From Desulfobulbaceae bacterium (GTDB lineage Bacteria > Desulfobacterota > Desulfobulbia > Desulfobulbales > Desulfocapsaceae), in contig WBUQ01000005.1 in assembly GCA_008933635.1 (NCBI GenBank), positions 19,085 to 83,084 of the forward strand: 64,000 nt of DNA, read 5' to 3'. Below are positions 41,921 to 50,810 of the stretch, in pieces. Position numbers and translations under genes: made by a program. Under the pieces are notes generated by a model that was not told the origin of the DNA, did no database searches, and saw only the letters and a list, made by a program, of their open reading frames with translations. Position 1 is the first letter of the stretch. The number at the start of each line of letters is the position of its first letter.

Positions 41921-42613
41921 ATGGCAGAGATAATTGTCGAAACCAGGGATCTGGAGAAGGTCTACACCATCGGGGAACGCCGGCAGCAGATCCTCAAGGA
42001 TATCAACCTGCAGATTTTTGCCGGTGAATTTGTCGTCGTTTCAGGCTCTTCCGGCAGCGGCAAGACTACCCTGCTGAGTATCCTGTCGGGTATTGACAGG
42101 CCGACATCCGGCAGCATCCTGCTCTCGGGCCGGGACATCACCGGCATGAGCGAGGACGAACTGGCTCCGGTGCGCAACGTCGAGACCGGTTTCGTCTTCC
42201 AGGCCTTCCACCTTGTGCCTTCGCTGACCGCCCTCGAAAACGTGATGTTTCCGGCTGAGCTGCGACGCGACCCGCAGGCCCGGGTCAAGGCCGAGGAGCT
42301 CCTCAGGCGGGTTGGCCTCTGGGAGCGCCGGAGCAGCTATCCCCAGCAGCTGTCCGGTGGGGAAAAGCAGCGGACGGCGATTTGCCGGGCCCTGATCAAT
42401 CACCCGAAGATCGTCTTTGCCGATGAACCTACCGGCAATCTCGATTCGGAAAACAGTCGGGGTATCGTTGAGCTGCTGGCAGAGCTGCACCGCGAGGAGA
42501 AGACCACGCTCGTCCTTGCCACCCACAGCCCGGAGATCGCCGCCCGTGCCGATCGGGTCATCGTCCTGCGCGATGGATGCATTGTCGAGAAGGGGGAAGG
42601 GGCTGATGCTTGA
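41921..42613 (+). CDS. ABC transporter ATP-binding protein (LolD/MacB type)
   Basis: VVSGSSGSGKTTLLSILSGIDRPTSGSI, QQLSGGEKQRTAICRALINHPKIVFADEPTGNLDSENS. Confidence 0.92.
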   Translation: MAEIIVETRDLEKVYTIGERRQQILKDINLQIFAGEFVVVSGSSGSGKTTLLSILSGIDRPTSGSILLSGRDITGMSEDELAPVRNVETGFVFQAFHLVPSLTALENVMFPAELRRDPQARVKAEELLRRVGLWERRSSYPQQLSGGEKQRTAICRALINHPKIVFADEPTGNLDSENSRGIVELLAELHREEKTTLVLATHSPEIAARADRVIVLRDGCIVEKGEGADA

Positions 42614-45113
42614 CTGGCGCTTTCTCCTCCGTGAAATCTGGCAGGGCCGTAAGCAGGCCATGATCTTCATCTTCTGCGTCGCCCTGTCGCTGGCGACAAT
42701 GGTGGCCCTGAACGGATTCCGCCGCGACATCGATCGAGGCATCACCGGCGATGCCCGCGCCCTGCACGGCGGCGACATCATCCTCCACTCCCACTACGAA
42801 CTGTCGCCGGGGTTGCGGCAGGCGGTCGAGAGGGTGCAGCGGCAGGGGCGGGTTGCCCAGGCCGCAGACACCTGGAGTTTTTATTCGCTGATCCGCAGCG
42901 TGAATGATCAGGACACCCTGTTTGCCAACCTGAAAGTGGCGACCGTTGGCTACCCCCTGTACGGCCGGGTCGAGCTGCAATCGGGGCGACGGCTGGATCA
43001 GGCGCTGCAGCCGGGCGATGTCGTCGTGGCCGCCGATGTCCTGCACCGGATGCGCTTACAGATCGGCGACCGCCTGCACATCGGCGAGGCCACCCTGCGC
43101 ATCGCCGACGTGGTGACCTATGAATCGGCGCGGCCGGTGGATCTGTTCAGTTTCGGGCCGCGGGTCTTTGTCGCCGCGGCCGATCTCGAGGCCATCGATC
43201 TGATCAGGAAGGGCAGCCGGGTCAGTTATGAAACCGTGCTCAAGGTCAGTCGTGAAGGTGAGGTCGAAGAGCTGGCCGCCGTGTTGAAGGACGCCGCGGT
43301 CGCCGGTCAGGAGCGGGTCGAGACCTACCGAACCGCCGGCTCTCGGATCAAGCGGTTCTTCGATAATCTCCTCTTCTTCCTGTCGTTGATATCGCTGTTC
43401 ACCCTGCTGCTGGCGGGCATCGGCATGCAGAGTTCGCTGACCGCCCTGCTGCGGGAAAAGGAGATGACCCTGGCCATCGTCAAGTCCCTGGGTGCGACAA
43501 GGGGGTTTCTCTACCGACACTACCTCGTTCTCGCTCTTGTTCTCGGCATGGTCGGCAGTGCCGCCGGCAGTACCGCCGGCCTGCTCCTCGAGGGGTATCT
43601 GCCACGGCTCTTTGCCGGTCTCCTGCCGCCCGGCAGCCGGATCGAGATATCGCTTCTCGATCTGCTGGAGGGGATGGGCCTGGGCCTGGCCGTGGTGCTG
43701 TTCTTCACCTTCCTGCCGCTGTCCCGCCTGAACCGGGTCAAGCCGGCGGTGATCTTCAAGCGGGAGGTATCGGATGGCAGCCGGCGTGCGGCCTATTATC
43801 TCACCCGGGCAGCCGGACTCGTCTTCCTGACCGTGCTGGTGGTCCTCCAGCTGAGGGATCTGGAAATCGGCCTGTGGTTTGTGGGCGGCAGTCTGGCGCT
43901 GATCCTGGTGATGTCGCTGCTGGCCCGCGCCGTCCTTCAGTTCGCCAGGCGATGGACGCCGCATCCGCTTGCCCTGCGGCTGGCTGTCCGCAGCCTGGTG
44001 AGGCCGGGCAACGCCACCCGGGCGATCGTCGTCACCCTGTCATCGGCCCTGGCGATTCTGCTGGCCATTTTTCTGCTCGAGCGCAACCTGCGCCAGACCT
44101 TTATCGATTCCTACCCGGCCGAGGCTCCCAATCTGTTCAGCCTGGACATCCAGAAGGATCAGCGCGACGGCTTCCGCCAACTGGTCGGCGAGGATGTCCA
44201 GATGTTCCCGGTGATCCGGGCCCGTCTGGTGTCGATCAACGGGAAGGCGGTGCAGCGGGAGAAGGAGGATGTGCCCCGGGGCGACAGCCTGACCCGCGAG
44301 TTCAATCTCACCTATCGCGACGATCTGCTGCCGGACGAGGAACTGCTCGCGGGACGTGCGCTGTTTCGGACCGGAGAGAATGGACGGATTGGTCTGCAGG
44401 TATCGGTTCTCGATACCGTCGCCGAGATGGGCGACATGGAGATCGGCGACGTCCTGCGTTTCAGCATCCAGGGGGTGCCGCTGGAGGCGGAAGTGACGAG
44501 CATCAGGACCAGAACCAGATCGAAGCTGTATCCCTTCTTCTATTTCGTCTTTCCCCCGGCCTTTCTCGAGAAGGCGCCCCAGACCTATTTCGCCGCCCTG
44601 CACCGGCCCAGGGATGAGATCCCCGCTCTGGAGAGCCGCATCGTCACGGCCTATCCCAACGTCAGTATCATCAATATGGCGGCGAGTGCCGCCGAGCTTG
44701 GCGGGCTGATGCAGAAGCTTTCCGGCATCATCCGCTTCTTCGCCGGCTTCTCGCTGCTGGCCGGGGCGCTGATCCTGGTCAGTTCGATCCTGGCGACACG
44801 GCTGGCCAGGGTGCGGGAGGCGGTCTACTACAAGGTGCTTGGCGCCCGGTCCTCTTTTGTCCTTGCCGTATTCGTCCATGAAAACCTGCTCTTGGGTCTC
44901 GCCAGCGCCATCTTTGCCGTGGTCCTGGCCCAGGTGCTGAACTGGGCCGTCTGCCGTTTCGTGCTGGAGATCGCCGTCAGGCCCGACTGGCTGGCCACCC
45001 TGACAGCGGCGACGGTGACGGTGGCGCTCGTCGTCCTGCTCGGGGTACTCAGTTCCGCCTTGCTGCTGCGCCAGAAACCTGCCGATTTTCTGCGGGAGCA
45101 GAGTGGTGAATGA
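42606..45113 (+). CDS. FtsX/MacB-like ABC permease (YbbP type)
   Basis: MLDWRFLLREIWQGRKQAMIFIFCVALSLATMVALNGF; periplasmic domain; TM blocks; overlaps the ATPase gene. Confidence 0.88.
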   Translation: MLDWRFLLREIWQGRKQAMIFIFCVALSLATMVALNGFRRDIDRGITGDARALHGGDIILHSHYELSPGLRQAVERVQRQGRVAQAADTWSFYSLIRSVNDQDTLFANLKVATVGYPLYGRVELQSGRRLDQALQPGDVVVAADVLHRMRLQIGDRLHIGEATLRIADVVTYESARPVDLFSFGPRVFVAAADLEAIDLIRKGSRVSYETVLKVSREGEVEELAAVLKDAAVAGQERVETYRTAGSRIKRFFDNLLFFLSLISLFTLLLAGIGMQSSLTALLREKEMTLAIVKSLGATRGFLYRHYLVLALVLGMVGSAAGSTAGLLLEGYLPRLFAGLLPPGSRIEISLLDLLEGMGLGLAVVLFFTFLPLSRLNRVKPAVIFKREVSDGSRRAAYYLTRAAGLVFLTVLVVLQLRDLEIGLWFVGGSLALILVMSLLARAVLQFARRWTPHPLALRLAVRSLVRPGNATRAIVVTLSSALAILLAIFLLERNLRQTFIDSYPAEAPNLFSLDIQKDQRDGFRQLVGEDVQMFPVIRARLVSINGKAVQREKEDVPRGDSLTREFNLTYRDDLLPDEELLAGRALFRTGENGRIGLQVSVLDTVAEMGDMEIGDVLRFSIQGVPLEAEVTSIRTRTRSKLYPFFYFVFPPAFLEKAPQTYFAALHRPRDEIPALESRIVTAYPNVSIINMAASAAELGGLMQKLSGIIRFFAGFSLLAGALILVSSILATRLARVREAVYYKVLGARSSFVLAVFVHENLLLGLASAIFAVVLAQVLNWAVCRFVLEIAVRPDWLATLTAATVTVALVVLLGVLSSALLLRQKPADFLREQSGE

Positions 45114-45218
45114 GATGGCGGACACGTCGGCGATTGCCGCTGGCTCCGGATGCCTTTCTTGATTTCAGTCCCTGCTGCTGCTACAGTCGTAGGCGAGCTG
45201 ACTGAAAAGATCCTGGCA

Positions 45219-45241
45219 ACGACCGGCGGCTTTCCGGTCGT
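45219..45241 (+). other. Perfect 8-bp inverted repeat just upstream of crcB
   Basis: ACGACCGG-cggcttt-CCGGTCGT. Confidence 0.5.
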
Positions 45242-45265
45242 CCGGTCCAATACTTGAGGATTGCC

Positions 45266-45649
45266 ATGCTCCCTTCCATCCTCGCGATCAGCATCGGCGC
45301 AGCCGCAGGGGCCATCCTGCGGTGGCTGCTCGGCACGGCGCTGAATTCGCTGTTTCCGACCATCCCTCTTGGAACGCTTGCTGCCAACCTGGCCGGCGGC
45401 TACCTGGTCGGCGTGGCTATGACCCTTTTCGCCAGCCTGCCCGGCCTGGCCCCGGAGTGGCGACTGCTGGTCATCACCGGTTTTCTTGGCGGACTGACCA
45501 CCTTTTCCACTTTTTCGGCCGAGGTCACGGTCCTGCTTCAGCAGGGGCGCTTTCTCTGGGCCGGAGCGGCGATATCGGCACATGTGGCCGGCTCCCTGAT
45601 GATGACCCTGCTCGGCATTGCCACGGTTGTCGCCGCCCAACGTCTGTAA
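45266..45649 (+). CDS. crcB: Fluoride efflux protein CrcB/FluC
   Basis: [46 protein letters not shown]. Confidence 0.93.
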   Translation: MLPSILAISIGAAAGAILRWLLGTALNSLFPTIPLGTLAANLAGGYLVGVAMTLFASLPGLAPEWRLLVITGFLGGLTTFSTFSAEVTVLLQQGRFLWAGAAISAHVAGSLMMTLLGIATVVAAQRL

Positions 45650-45664
45650 GAGGAGAAACGAGCC

Positions 45665-45991
45665 ATGACTGGATACCAGTTGACCTTTTTCACCCAGCAG
45701 AATCGCCGGCACTGCGGGATGCCACTGGGGCAGTGGCTGCTCGAGGTTGCGCATGACATCGGCATCCGGGGCGCGACGCTGATGACGGCGGCTGAAGGTT
45801 TCGGGCACGACCGGAAGATCCGATCCGTCAGTTTTTTCGAGCTGACCGAACAGCCTGTCGAGGTGACGATGGCGGTCAGCGGTGAGGAGGCGGACCGGCT
45901 GTTCGACAGACTGCGGACAGAGAAGGTTAAAATCTTTTATGTCAAGACCCCGATTGAGTTCGGGATGACCGGAGAAGACGGGGATGTTTGA
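45665..45991 (+). CDS. DUF190 family protein
   Basis: Small PII-like fold protein: LLEVAHDIGIRGATLMTAAEGFGHDRKIRS; adjacent to crcB as commonly seen. Confidence 0.8.
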   Translation: MTGYQLTFFTQQNRRHCGMPLGQWLLEVAHDIGIRGATLMTAAEGFGHDRKIRSVSFFELTEQPVEVTMAVSGEEADRLFDRLRTEKVKIFYVKTPIEFGMTGEDGDV

Positions 45992-47192
45992 AACCCTGAA
46001 AAGATTGCCGCAAACGGTGTGGCTGATCGGTTTGATCAGCCTGGTCAATGATGCGGCCTCGGATATGATCTATCCCCTCATCCCTCTGTACCTCGCTTCT
46101 GTGCTGATGGCCGGACCGCGGACGCTGGGTCTGATCGAAGGGATTGCCGAGGCGACGGCCAGCCTCCTCAAGCTGTTTTCCGGAGTCATTGTCGATCGTA
46201 CCAGGCGAACGCGGACATGGATCATCTTCGGCTACGGCCTGGCCGGATTCGGTCGGCCGCTGATCGCCTTTGTCGGCAGCTGGCCGTTTCTTCTCGCCAT
46301 CCGCTTTGCCGACCGAGTCGGCAAGGGCTTGCGGACATCGCCGCGGGATGCCCTGCTGGCCGCCAGCGCCGGTGCGGATATGCGTGGCTTGGCGTTTGGG
46401 CTGCATCGGGCGATGGACAATGCCGGAGCGGTTCTCGGCCCCCTGGTTGCGGCGATGCTGCTGGGTGGTGGAATGGCGCTCGAAGATATATTCCTGTGGT
46501 CGGTTGTGCCTGCTGTTCTCTGTCTGCTGCTGGCGCTGAAAATCCGTGAGCCGGAGATGGCGGCACCGCCGGCGGCGGCTCGGGCATTCGACTGGCGGCT
46601 CGGTGACATGCCACCTGCCTTCCGACGTTATCTCGTGATTGTGGCGATATTCACCCTCGGCAATTCCTCAAATATGTTCCTGCTGCTGCGGGCGCAGGAA
46701 CTCGGGGTGCCGCAGGCCCAGGTACCGCTGCTCTGGGCTGCGGTTTCCGCCATCGCGACACTGTTCTCTACGCCCCTGTCGGCACTTTCGGACCGCTGGG
46801 GCAGGAGACGGATGCTGCTGGCAGGCTATCTCGCCTACGGAATATTTTATCTGGCGCTGGGATTGATCGCTGCACGGGGGCCGGGCCTGTATGGCTTATT
46901 CGCCTTCTACGGGCTGTTCATGGCCGCGACGGAAGGGGTTGAAAAGGCCATGGTGGCCGATCTTGCGCCTGAAGCACGGCGAGGAACTGCTTTTGGCTGG
47001 TTCAACCTGGTCACAGGCGGCATGCTTCTGCCGGCCTCGATCATCTTCGGCTGGTTGTACGAGAGTTTTTCGGCGCAGTCGGCCTTCCTGCTTTCGGCCA
47101 GCTGTTCCATCATCGCCGCGCTGCTGCTCATGACCTGGGTGAAACCGAAACAACCGGCAGATTGCGCTGGAAGTGTCCAGAATGCTGGATGA
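45984..47192 (+). CDS. MFS transporter
   Basis: VWLIGLISLVNDAASDMIYPLIPLYLASVL, FADRVGKGLRTSPRDALLAASAG; 12-TM-like. Confidence 0.9.
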   Translation: MFETLKRLPQTVWLIGLISLVNDAASDMIYPLIPLYLASVLMAGPRTLGLIEGIAEATASLLKLFSGVIVDRTRRTRTWIIFGYGLAGFGRPLIAFVGSWPFLLAIRFADRVGKGLRTSPRDALLAASAGADMRGLAFGLHRAMDNAGAVLGPLVAAMLLGGGMALEDIFLWSVVPAVLCLLLALKIREPEMAAPPAAARAFDWRLGDMPPAFRRYLVIVAIFTLGNSSNMFLLLRAQELGVPQAQVPLLWAAVSAIATLFSTPLSALSDRWGRRRMLLAGYLAYGIFYLALGLIAARGPGLYGLFAFYGLFMAATEGVEKAMVADLAPEARRGTAFGWFNLVTGGMLLPASIIFGWLYESFSAQSAFLLSASCSIIAALLLMTWVKPKQPADCAGSVQNAG

Positions 47193-47293
47193 GAGTGAAT
47201 CGGCCGCCGCAGCCCCGGATTGCTTTCATGATCGCGTGGGAGGGCGAGGTAAAGGCTGTGTCGTAAATCTCCCGACTGTGCACGTGATCACGC

Positions 47294-47616
47294 ATGCTCA
47301 GAGCATTCATATCGCAGGAAGGGCGCCTGGTGGAACTGCCGGCTCCCGTGGAATCCGAAACTCAATCGGGAAGACAGTGCGCCGGAGGAGACGCTTGATT
47401 TCCTTTCCCGGCAGGACGACCTCAACGGCAAGGTCAGGTTTGCCTGATAAATGGTCAGCGGGATCTCAACTTCCTGTTGCGTCGCGGACGTCTGACCGAT
47501 TCCAGCCTGGAGGCTGCCAATGATTCCCTCGAGGGCGTCAGGACCCTGCTGTCACACGACACCTTCCTGTCTGAGCTCAGTTGTCGTATTGATGCGTTCA
47601 GCGGATGTCGGCATCC
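47294..47616 (+). pseudogene. corA: Decayed corA (Mg2+/Co2+ transporter) remnant
   Basis: Frame 1 MLRAFISQEGRLVELPAPVESETQSG; frame 2 APEETLDFLSRQDDLNGKVRFA*; frame 3 INGQRDLNFLLRRGRLTDSSLEAANDSLEGVRTLLSHDTFLSELSCRIDAFSG. Matches the CorA N-terminus and the CorA segment before the TM/GMN region, with large deletions and frameshifts. Confidence 0.72.
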
Positions 47617-47681
47617 TCTTGCTCTGAACCGATCTGGCATTATCCTGTCGTGATACGCTTAAACCGAATGCAGGAGGGAGT

Positions 47682-48392
47682 ATGATGAAAATATCAGCGC
47701 TCATTGTTGGGACTATGCTGCTGCTAGGCCTTATTTTCGGCTGCAAGCAGGAATCAGAGAAATCGCCCCCGATCGGCGGCAGCACCTCGCCGGAACCCGC
47801 CCTGACCATTGTCGCCGTCGGCGACAGCCTGACTGCCGGCCAAGGCGTCGAGGAAAGTGAGGCGTATCCCGCCCTGGTCGAGAAAGCCCTGCGGGCCGGA
47901 GGCCATGATGTGAAGGTGGTGAATGCCGGGGTCAGCGGCGAGACGACGAGCGGCACCCTGTCCCGCCTCGACTGGGTGCTGACGCTCGACCCCGATATCG
48001 TCATCCTCGAAACCGGGGCCAATGACGGTCTGCGCGGCATCGACACCACGCTGGTCCGGAGCAACCTGCGGCAGATCATTGAAATGCTGCAGCAGAAAGG
48101 CATCATCGTCGTACTGGCCGGGATGAAGATGGTATGGAATCTCGGGCCCGACTATACCTCGGCATTCAACCGCATCTATCCTGAACTGGCTGCCGAAAAG
48201 GAGCTGATCTTCATGCCGTTCTTCCTCGAAGGGGTGGCGACCAGGCGGGAATTCAACCAGGAAGACGGGCTGCACCCGAATCCGGCCGGCTACCGGGTCA
48301 TTGCCGAGACGATTCTGCCCTATGTTGAGGAGGCGGTCGCCGCGGCGGGCAAGGCGAAGAGCGGGTCAGACGGAGAGGCCGGCACAAAATGA
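47682..48392 (+). CDS. Arylesterase / TesA-like SGNH hydrolase, lipoprotein signal
   Basis: LLLGLIFGCKQ lipobox; GDSLTAGQGVEESEAYPALVEKAL; NAGVSGETTSG; GANDGLRG; DGLHPNPAGY. Confidence 0.92.
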   Translation: MMKISALIVGTMLLLGLIFGCKQESEKSPPIGGSTSPEPALTIVAVGDSLTAGQGVEESEAYPALVEKALRAGGHDVKVVNAGVSGETTSGTLSRLDWVLTLDPDIVILETGANDGLRGIDTTLVRSNLRQIIEMLQQKGIIVVLAGMKMVWNLGPDYTSAFNRIYPELAAEKELIFMPFFLEGVATRREFNQEDGLHPNPAGYRVIAETILPYVEEAVAAAGKAKSGSDGEAGTK

Positions 48393-49792
48393 ACCCCGGG
48401 GATCATCGTATCAGCAGCATCGCCAATGAGATCATCCTCGAGAGCATCTCGGACGGCGTGTTCACGGTTGACCACGAGTGGCGGATCACCTCATTCAACA
48501 GGGCCGCCGAAGAGATCACCGGCATACCTCGTGCCGAGGCCATCGGCCGGTACTGCTGGGAAGTCTTCCGATCGAACATGTGCGAGGGGGACTGTGCCCT
48601 GAAGCGGACCATGAAGGAGGGGAAATCGTTCGTCAATTCGTCGACCTATATCGTCAACAGCGAAGGCCGGCGGATCCCGATCTCAGTATCGACCTCCCTT
48701 CTCAAGAATGTCGACGACCGGGTTCTGGGCGGGGTCGAGACCTTCCGCGACATCAGCGTGGTCGAGGAACTGCGGCGGGAGTTGAGCGGATGCGTTCAAC
48801 TGGGGGACATGGTCAGCCGGAGCAGCACGATGCGGCATATCTTCGGCATACTCGAGCAGGTGGCGCGCAGCGGCAGTACCGTCCTGATCGAGGGAGAGAC
48901 AGGGACCGGCAAGGAGGTGCTGGCCAGGGCCATCCACAACCTGTCGCCACGCCATGAGCGGCCGTTTGTCGCGATCAACTGCGGCGCCCTGCCCGACACC
49001 CTGCTTGAATCGGAGTTGTTCGGCTACAAAGCCGGGGCCTTCACCGGGGCTGAACGCGACAAGCCGGGATTGTTCCTGGCGGCGGAAGGCGGTACGCTCC
49101 TGCTCGATGAGATGGGCGATACCAGTCCGGCCTTCCAGGTCAAACTGCTGCGCGTCCTCGAGGAGAGGGAATTCCAGCCCCTGGGCGGTGTGGAAAGGCT
49201 GCGGAGCGATGTCCGGGTCATTGCCGCAACCAACCGCGATCTGTCGCAACTGGTCGGGGAGGGAATGTTCCGGCGCGACCTGTTCTACCGGATCAATATC
49301 ATTCATCTGAAGCTGCCGCCGCTCCGGGAGCGGCGCGAGGACATCCCCTTGCTGATCGACCGGTTCGTCGCCCGGATGAACCGTCTGCGGGACCGGGCCG
49401 TCGCCGGCATCGACCAGGAGGCCATGGCGCTGCTGATGGAGCATTCCTATCCCGGCAATATCAGGGAACTCGAGAATATCATCGAACATGCCTTTGTCCT
49501 GTGCGGCAATGAAACCATCGGCATACGTCACCTGCCAGCCGGTATCGTTCTGCTGCCAAGGGGACATGTTGACCGGCCGGTCTCGGCCGGGGAAGCCGTC
49601 AACCTCGAATCTGCGGTCAGTTCGACGGAGACGAGGGTCATCCTCGAGGCCCTGGAGCGGAATGGGTATAACCGCAGGGCTACGGCTAAGGATCTGGGGA
49701 TGCACACGACCACCCTGTTCCGTCGCCTGCGCCGCCTGGGATTACAGCTCCCCGAAAGGGATGGCCGGTCAGTCCGTAGCCCGAAGAACTAA
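48389..49792 (+). CDS. PAS-domain sigma54-dependent Fis-family regulator (bEBP)
   Basis: PAS VFTVDHEWRITSFNRAAEEITGIP; GETGTGKEVLARAIHNLS; ESELFGYKAGAFTGAERDKPG (GAFTGA); C-terminal Fis-type HTH. Confidence 0.95.
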   Translation: MNPGDHRISSIANEIILESISDGVFTVDHEWRITSFNRAAEEITGIPRAEAIGRYCWEVFRSNMCEGDCALKRTMKEGKSFVNSSTYIVNSEGRRIPISVSTSLLKNVDDRVLGGVETFRDISVVEELRRELSGCVQLGDMVSRSSTMRHIFGILEQVARSGSTVLIEGETGTGKEVLARAIHNLSPRHERPFVAINCGALPDTLLESELFGYKAGAFTGAERDKPGLFLAAEGGTLLLDEMGDTSPAFQVKLLRVLEEREFQPLGGVERLRSDVRVIAATNRDLSQLVGEGMFRRDLFYRINIIHLKLPPLRERREDIPLLIDRFVARMNRLRDRAVAGIDQEAMALLMEHSYPGNIRELENIIEHAFVLCGNETIGIRHLPAGIVLLPRGHVDRPVSAGEAVNLESAVSSTETRVILEALERNGYNRRATAKDLGMHTTTLFRRLRRLGLQLPERDGRSVRSPKN

Positions 49793-49798
49793 TCATTG

Positions 49799-49853
49799 CC
49801 ATTGTGCATCGATGTGCAATGGTACGCAACGATCAATGGTTGCATTCTTGCAA
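49799..49853. promoter_or_regulatory. Putative enhancer-binding sites (UAS) for the adjacent bEBP
   Basis: CCATTGtgCATCGATGtgCAATGG near-palindrome (49799-49822) and TTGCA-N4-TGCAA (49840-49853), 100-150 bp upstream of a -24/-12 candidate. Confidence 0.5.
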
Positions 49854-49952
49854 TCATATCCCCGATAGCCAGTATTTCAGCACCTCCTGCCTGGAACCAT
49901 AACAATCCGATTTTACAGCCTTGAAAGCAAAATCCCGAGAACAGGGTTTCTC

Positions 49953-49968
49953 TGGCACGGCTTTTGAT
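49953..49968 (+). promoter_or_regulatory. Putative sigma54 (-24/-12) promoter
   Basis: TGGCACGGCTTTTGAT: GG-N10-GA, close to TGGCAC-N5-TTGCW. Confidence 0.55.
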
Positions 49969-50004
49969 GTGCATATGCATAAAACGTTTACAGGGAGTAT
50001 GCCC

Positions 50005-50403
50005 ATGCGTGTTGCCATGACAGTATGGGGCGATCGGATCTCTCCGGTATTGGATAGTGCGCGGACCCTTCTCATTGCCGAGGTAGCCGGGGGGCAGGTT
50101 GTCGACAGAAGGCTGGAGTTTTTCGCGGCCGGGTTCCTGCCCCAGCTGATGCAGATCATCCGTCAGCAGGCGGTGGAAGTGCTGATCTGCGGGGCCGTAT
50201 CGCAGGAACTGGCCAGCTGCATCGAAACCTGCGACGTGGAGCTCGTGCCTTTCCTTGCCGGAGATGCGGAACTGATACTGGAAACCTTTGCCCGGGGACA
50301 GTCGGTCGCTGTTTTTGCCATGCCGGGTTGTCGATGTTCAGGAAAGTGCAGGAACTTCATGGTTGATGCCTGTCGGCGCAAATCGGATCTTTGCCGACAG
50401 TGA
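50005..50403 (+). CDS. NifX/NifB-C-terminal-like (dinitrogenase Fe-Mo cofactor-binding fold) protein with Cys-rich tail
   Basis: MRVAMTVWGDRISPVLDSARTLLIAEVAGGQVV...VLICGAVSQELASCI; tail CRCSGKCRNFMVDACRRKSDLC. Confidence 0.8.
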   Translation: MRVAMTVWGDRISPVLDSARTLLIAEVAGGQVVDRRLEFFAAGFLPQLMQIIRQQAVEVLICGAVSQELASCIETCDVELVPFLAGDAELILETFARGQSVAVFAMPGCRCSGKCRNFMVDACRRKSDLCRQ

Positions 50404-50447
50404 CCGGCATCCTTTCGGCGGGTTCCTCGTGAGAAGGAGGTTTGAAA

Positions 50448-50810
50448 ATGCCAGGCAAGAATCGTAGGGAATCGGGCGGTACCGGAGCAAATGCAGGGAG
50501 GAGAAGCGGAATGTGCCGGAAATCAGGAGATGCAGCGCCCCCCGGGCAGGGAACGGGTCGCAAGGGAGGAGCGGTACAGGGTGGATGCCGGAGGCGGCAG
50601 GATGACGGGCAGCGCCCGGGGCGTGGCGGAGGACCTCGGGGTGCGGCCGTTGCCGGTGGTGAGGCAGAGATTGCTCCTGTCGGCGAAGTCGATGCAACGG
50701 GAGGGACTGAACAGGCGGGAGATCCGAATCAGCAGGCTCTGGACGAAATCATGGAAGCGGTGCGGCAGATGGAGATGCACCCGAAAGGAACAAGAGAAAG
50801 GGGAAAATGA
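50448..50810 (+). CDS. Small Gly/Arg-rich protein, possibly a diverged DUF5320-type protein
   Basis: AGGAGG 7 nt before ATG; MPGKNRRESGGTGANAGRRSGMC resembles the MPG...GP.G.GP.TGR..G.C start of DUF5320-type proteins; in operon context. Confidence 0.45.
   Translation: MPGKNRRESGGTGANAGRRSGMCRKSGDAAPPGQGTGRKGGAVQGGCRRRQDDGQRPGRGGGPRGAAVAGGEAEIAPVGEVDATGGTEQAGDPNQQALDEIMEAVRQMEMHPKGTRERGK

Noticed and set aside
45122-45265. Fluoride riboswitch before crcB
   Set aside because: Conserved GAUGG / ACCGC / CUGAUG elements not seen; only a simple hairpin.
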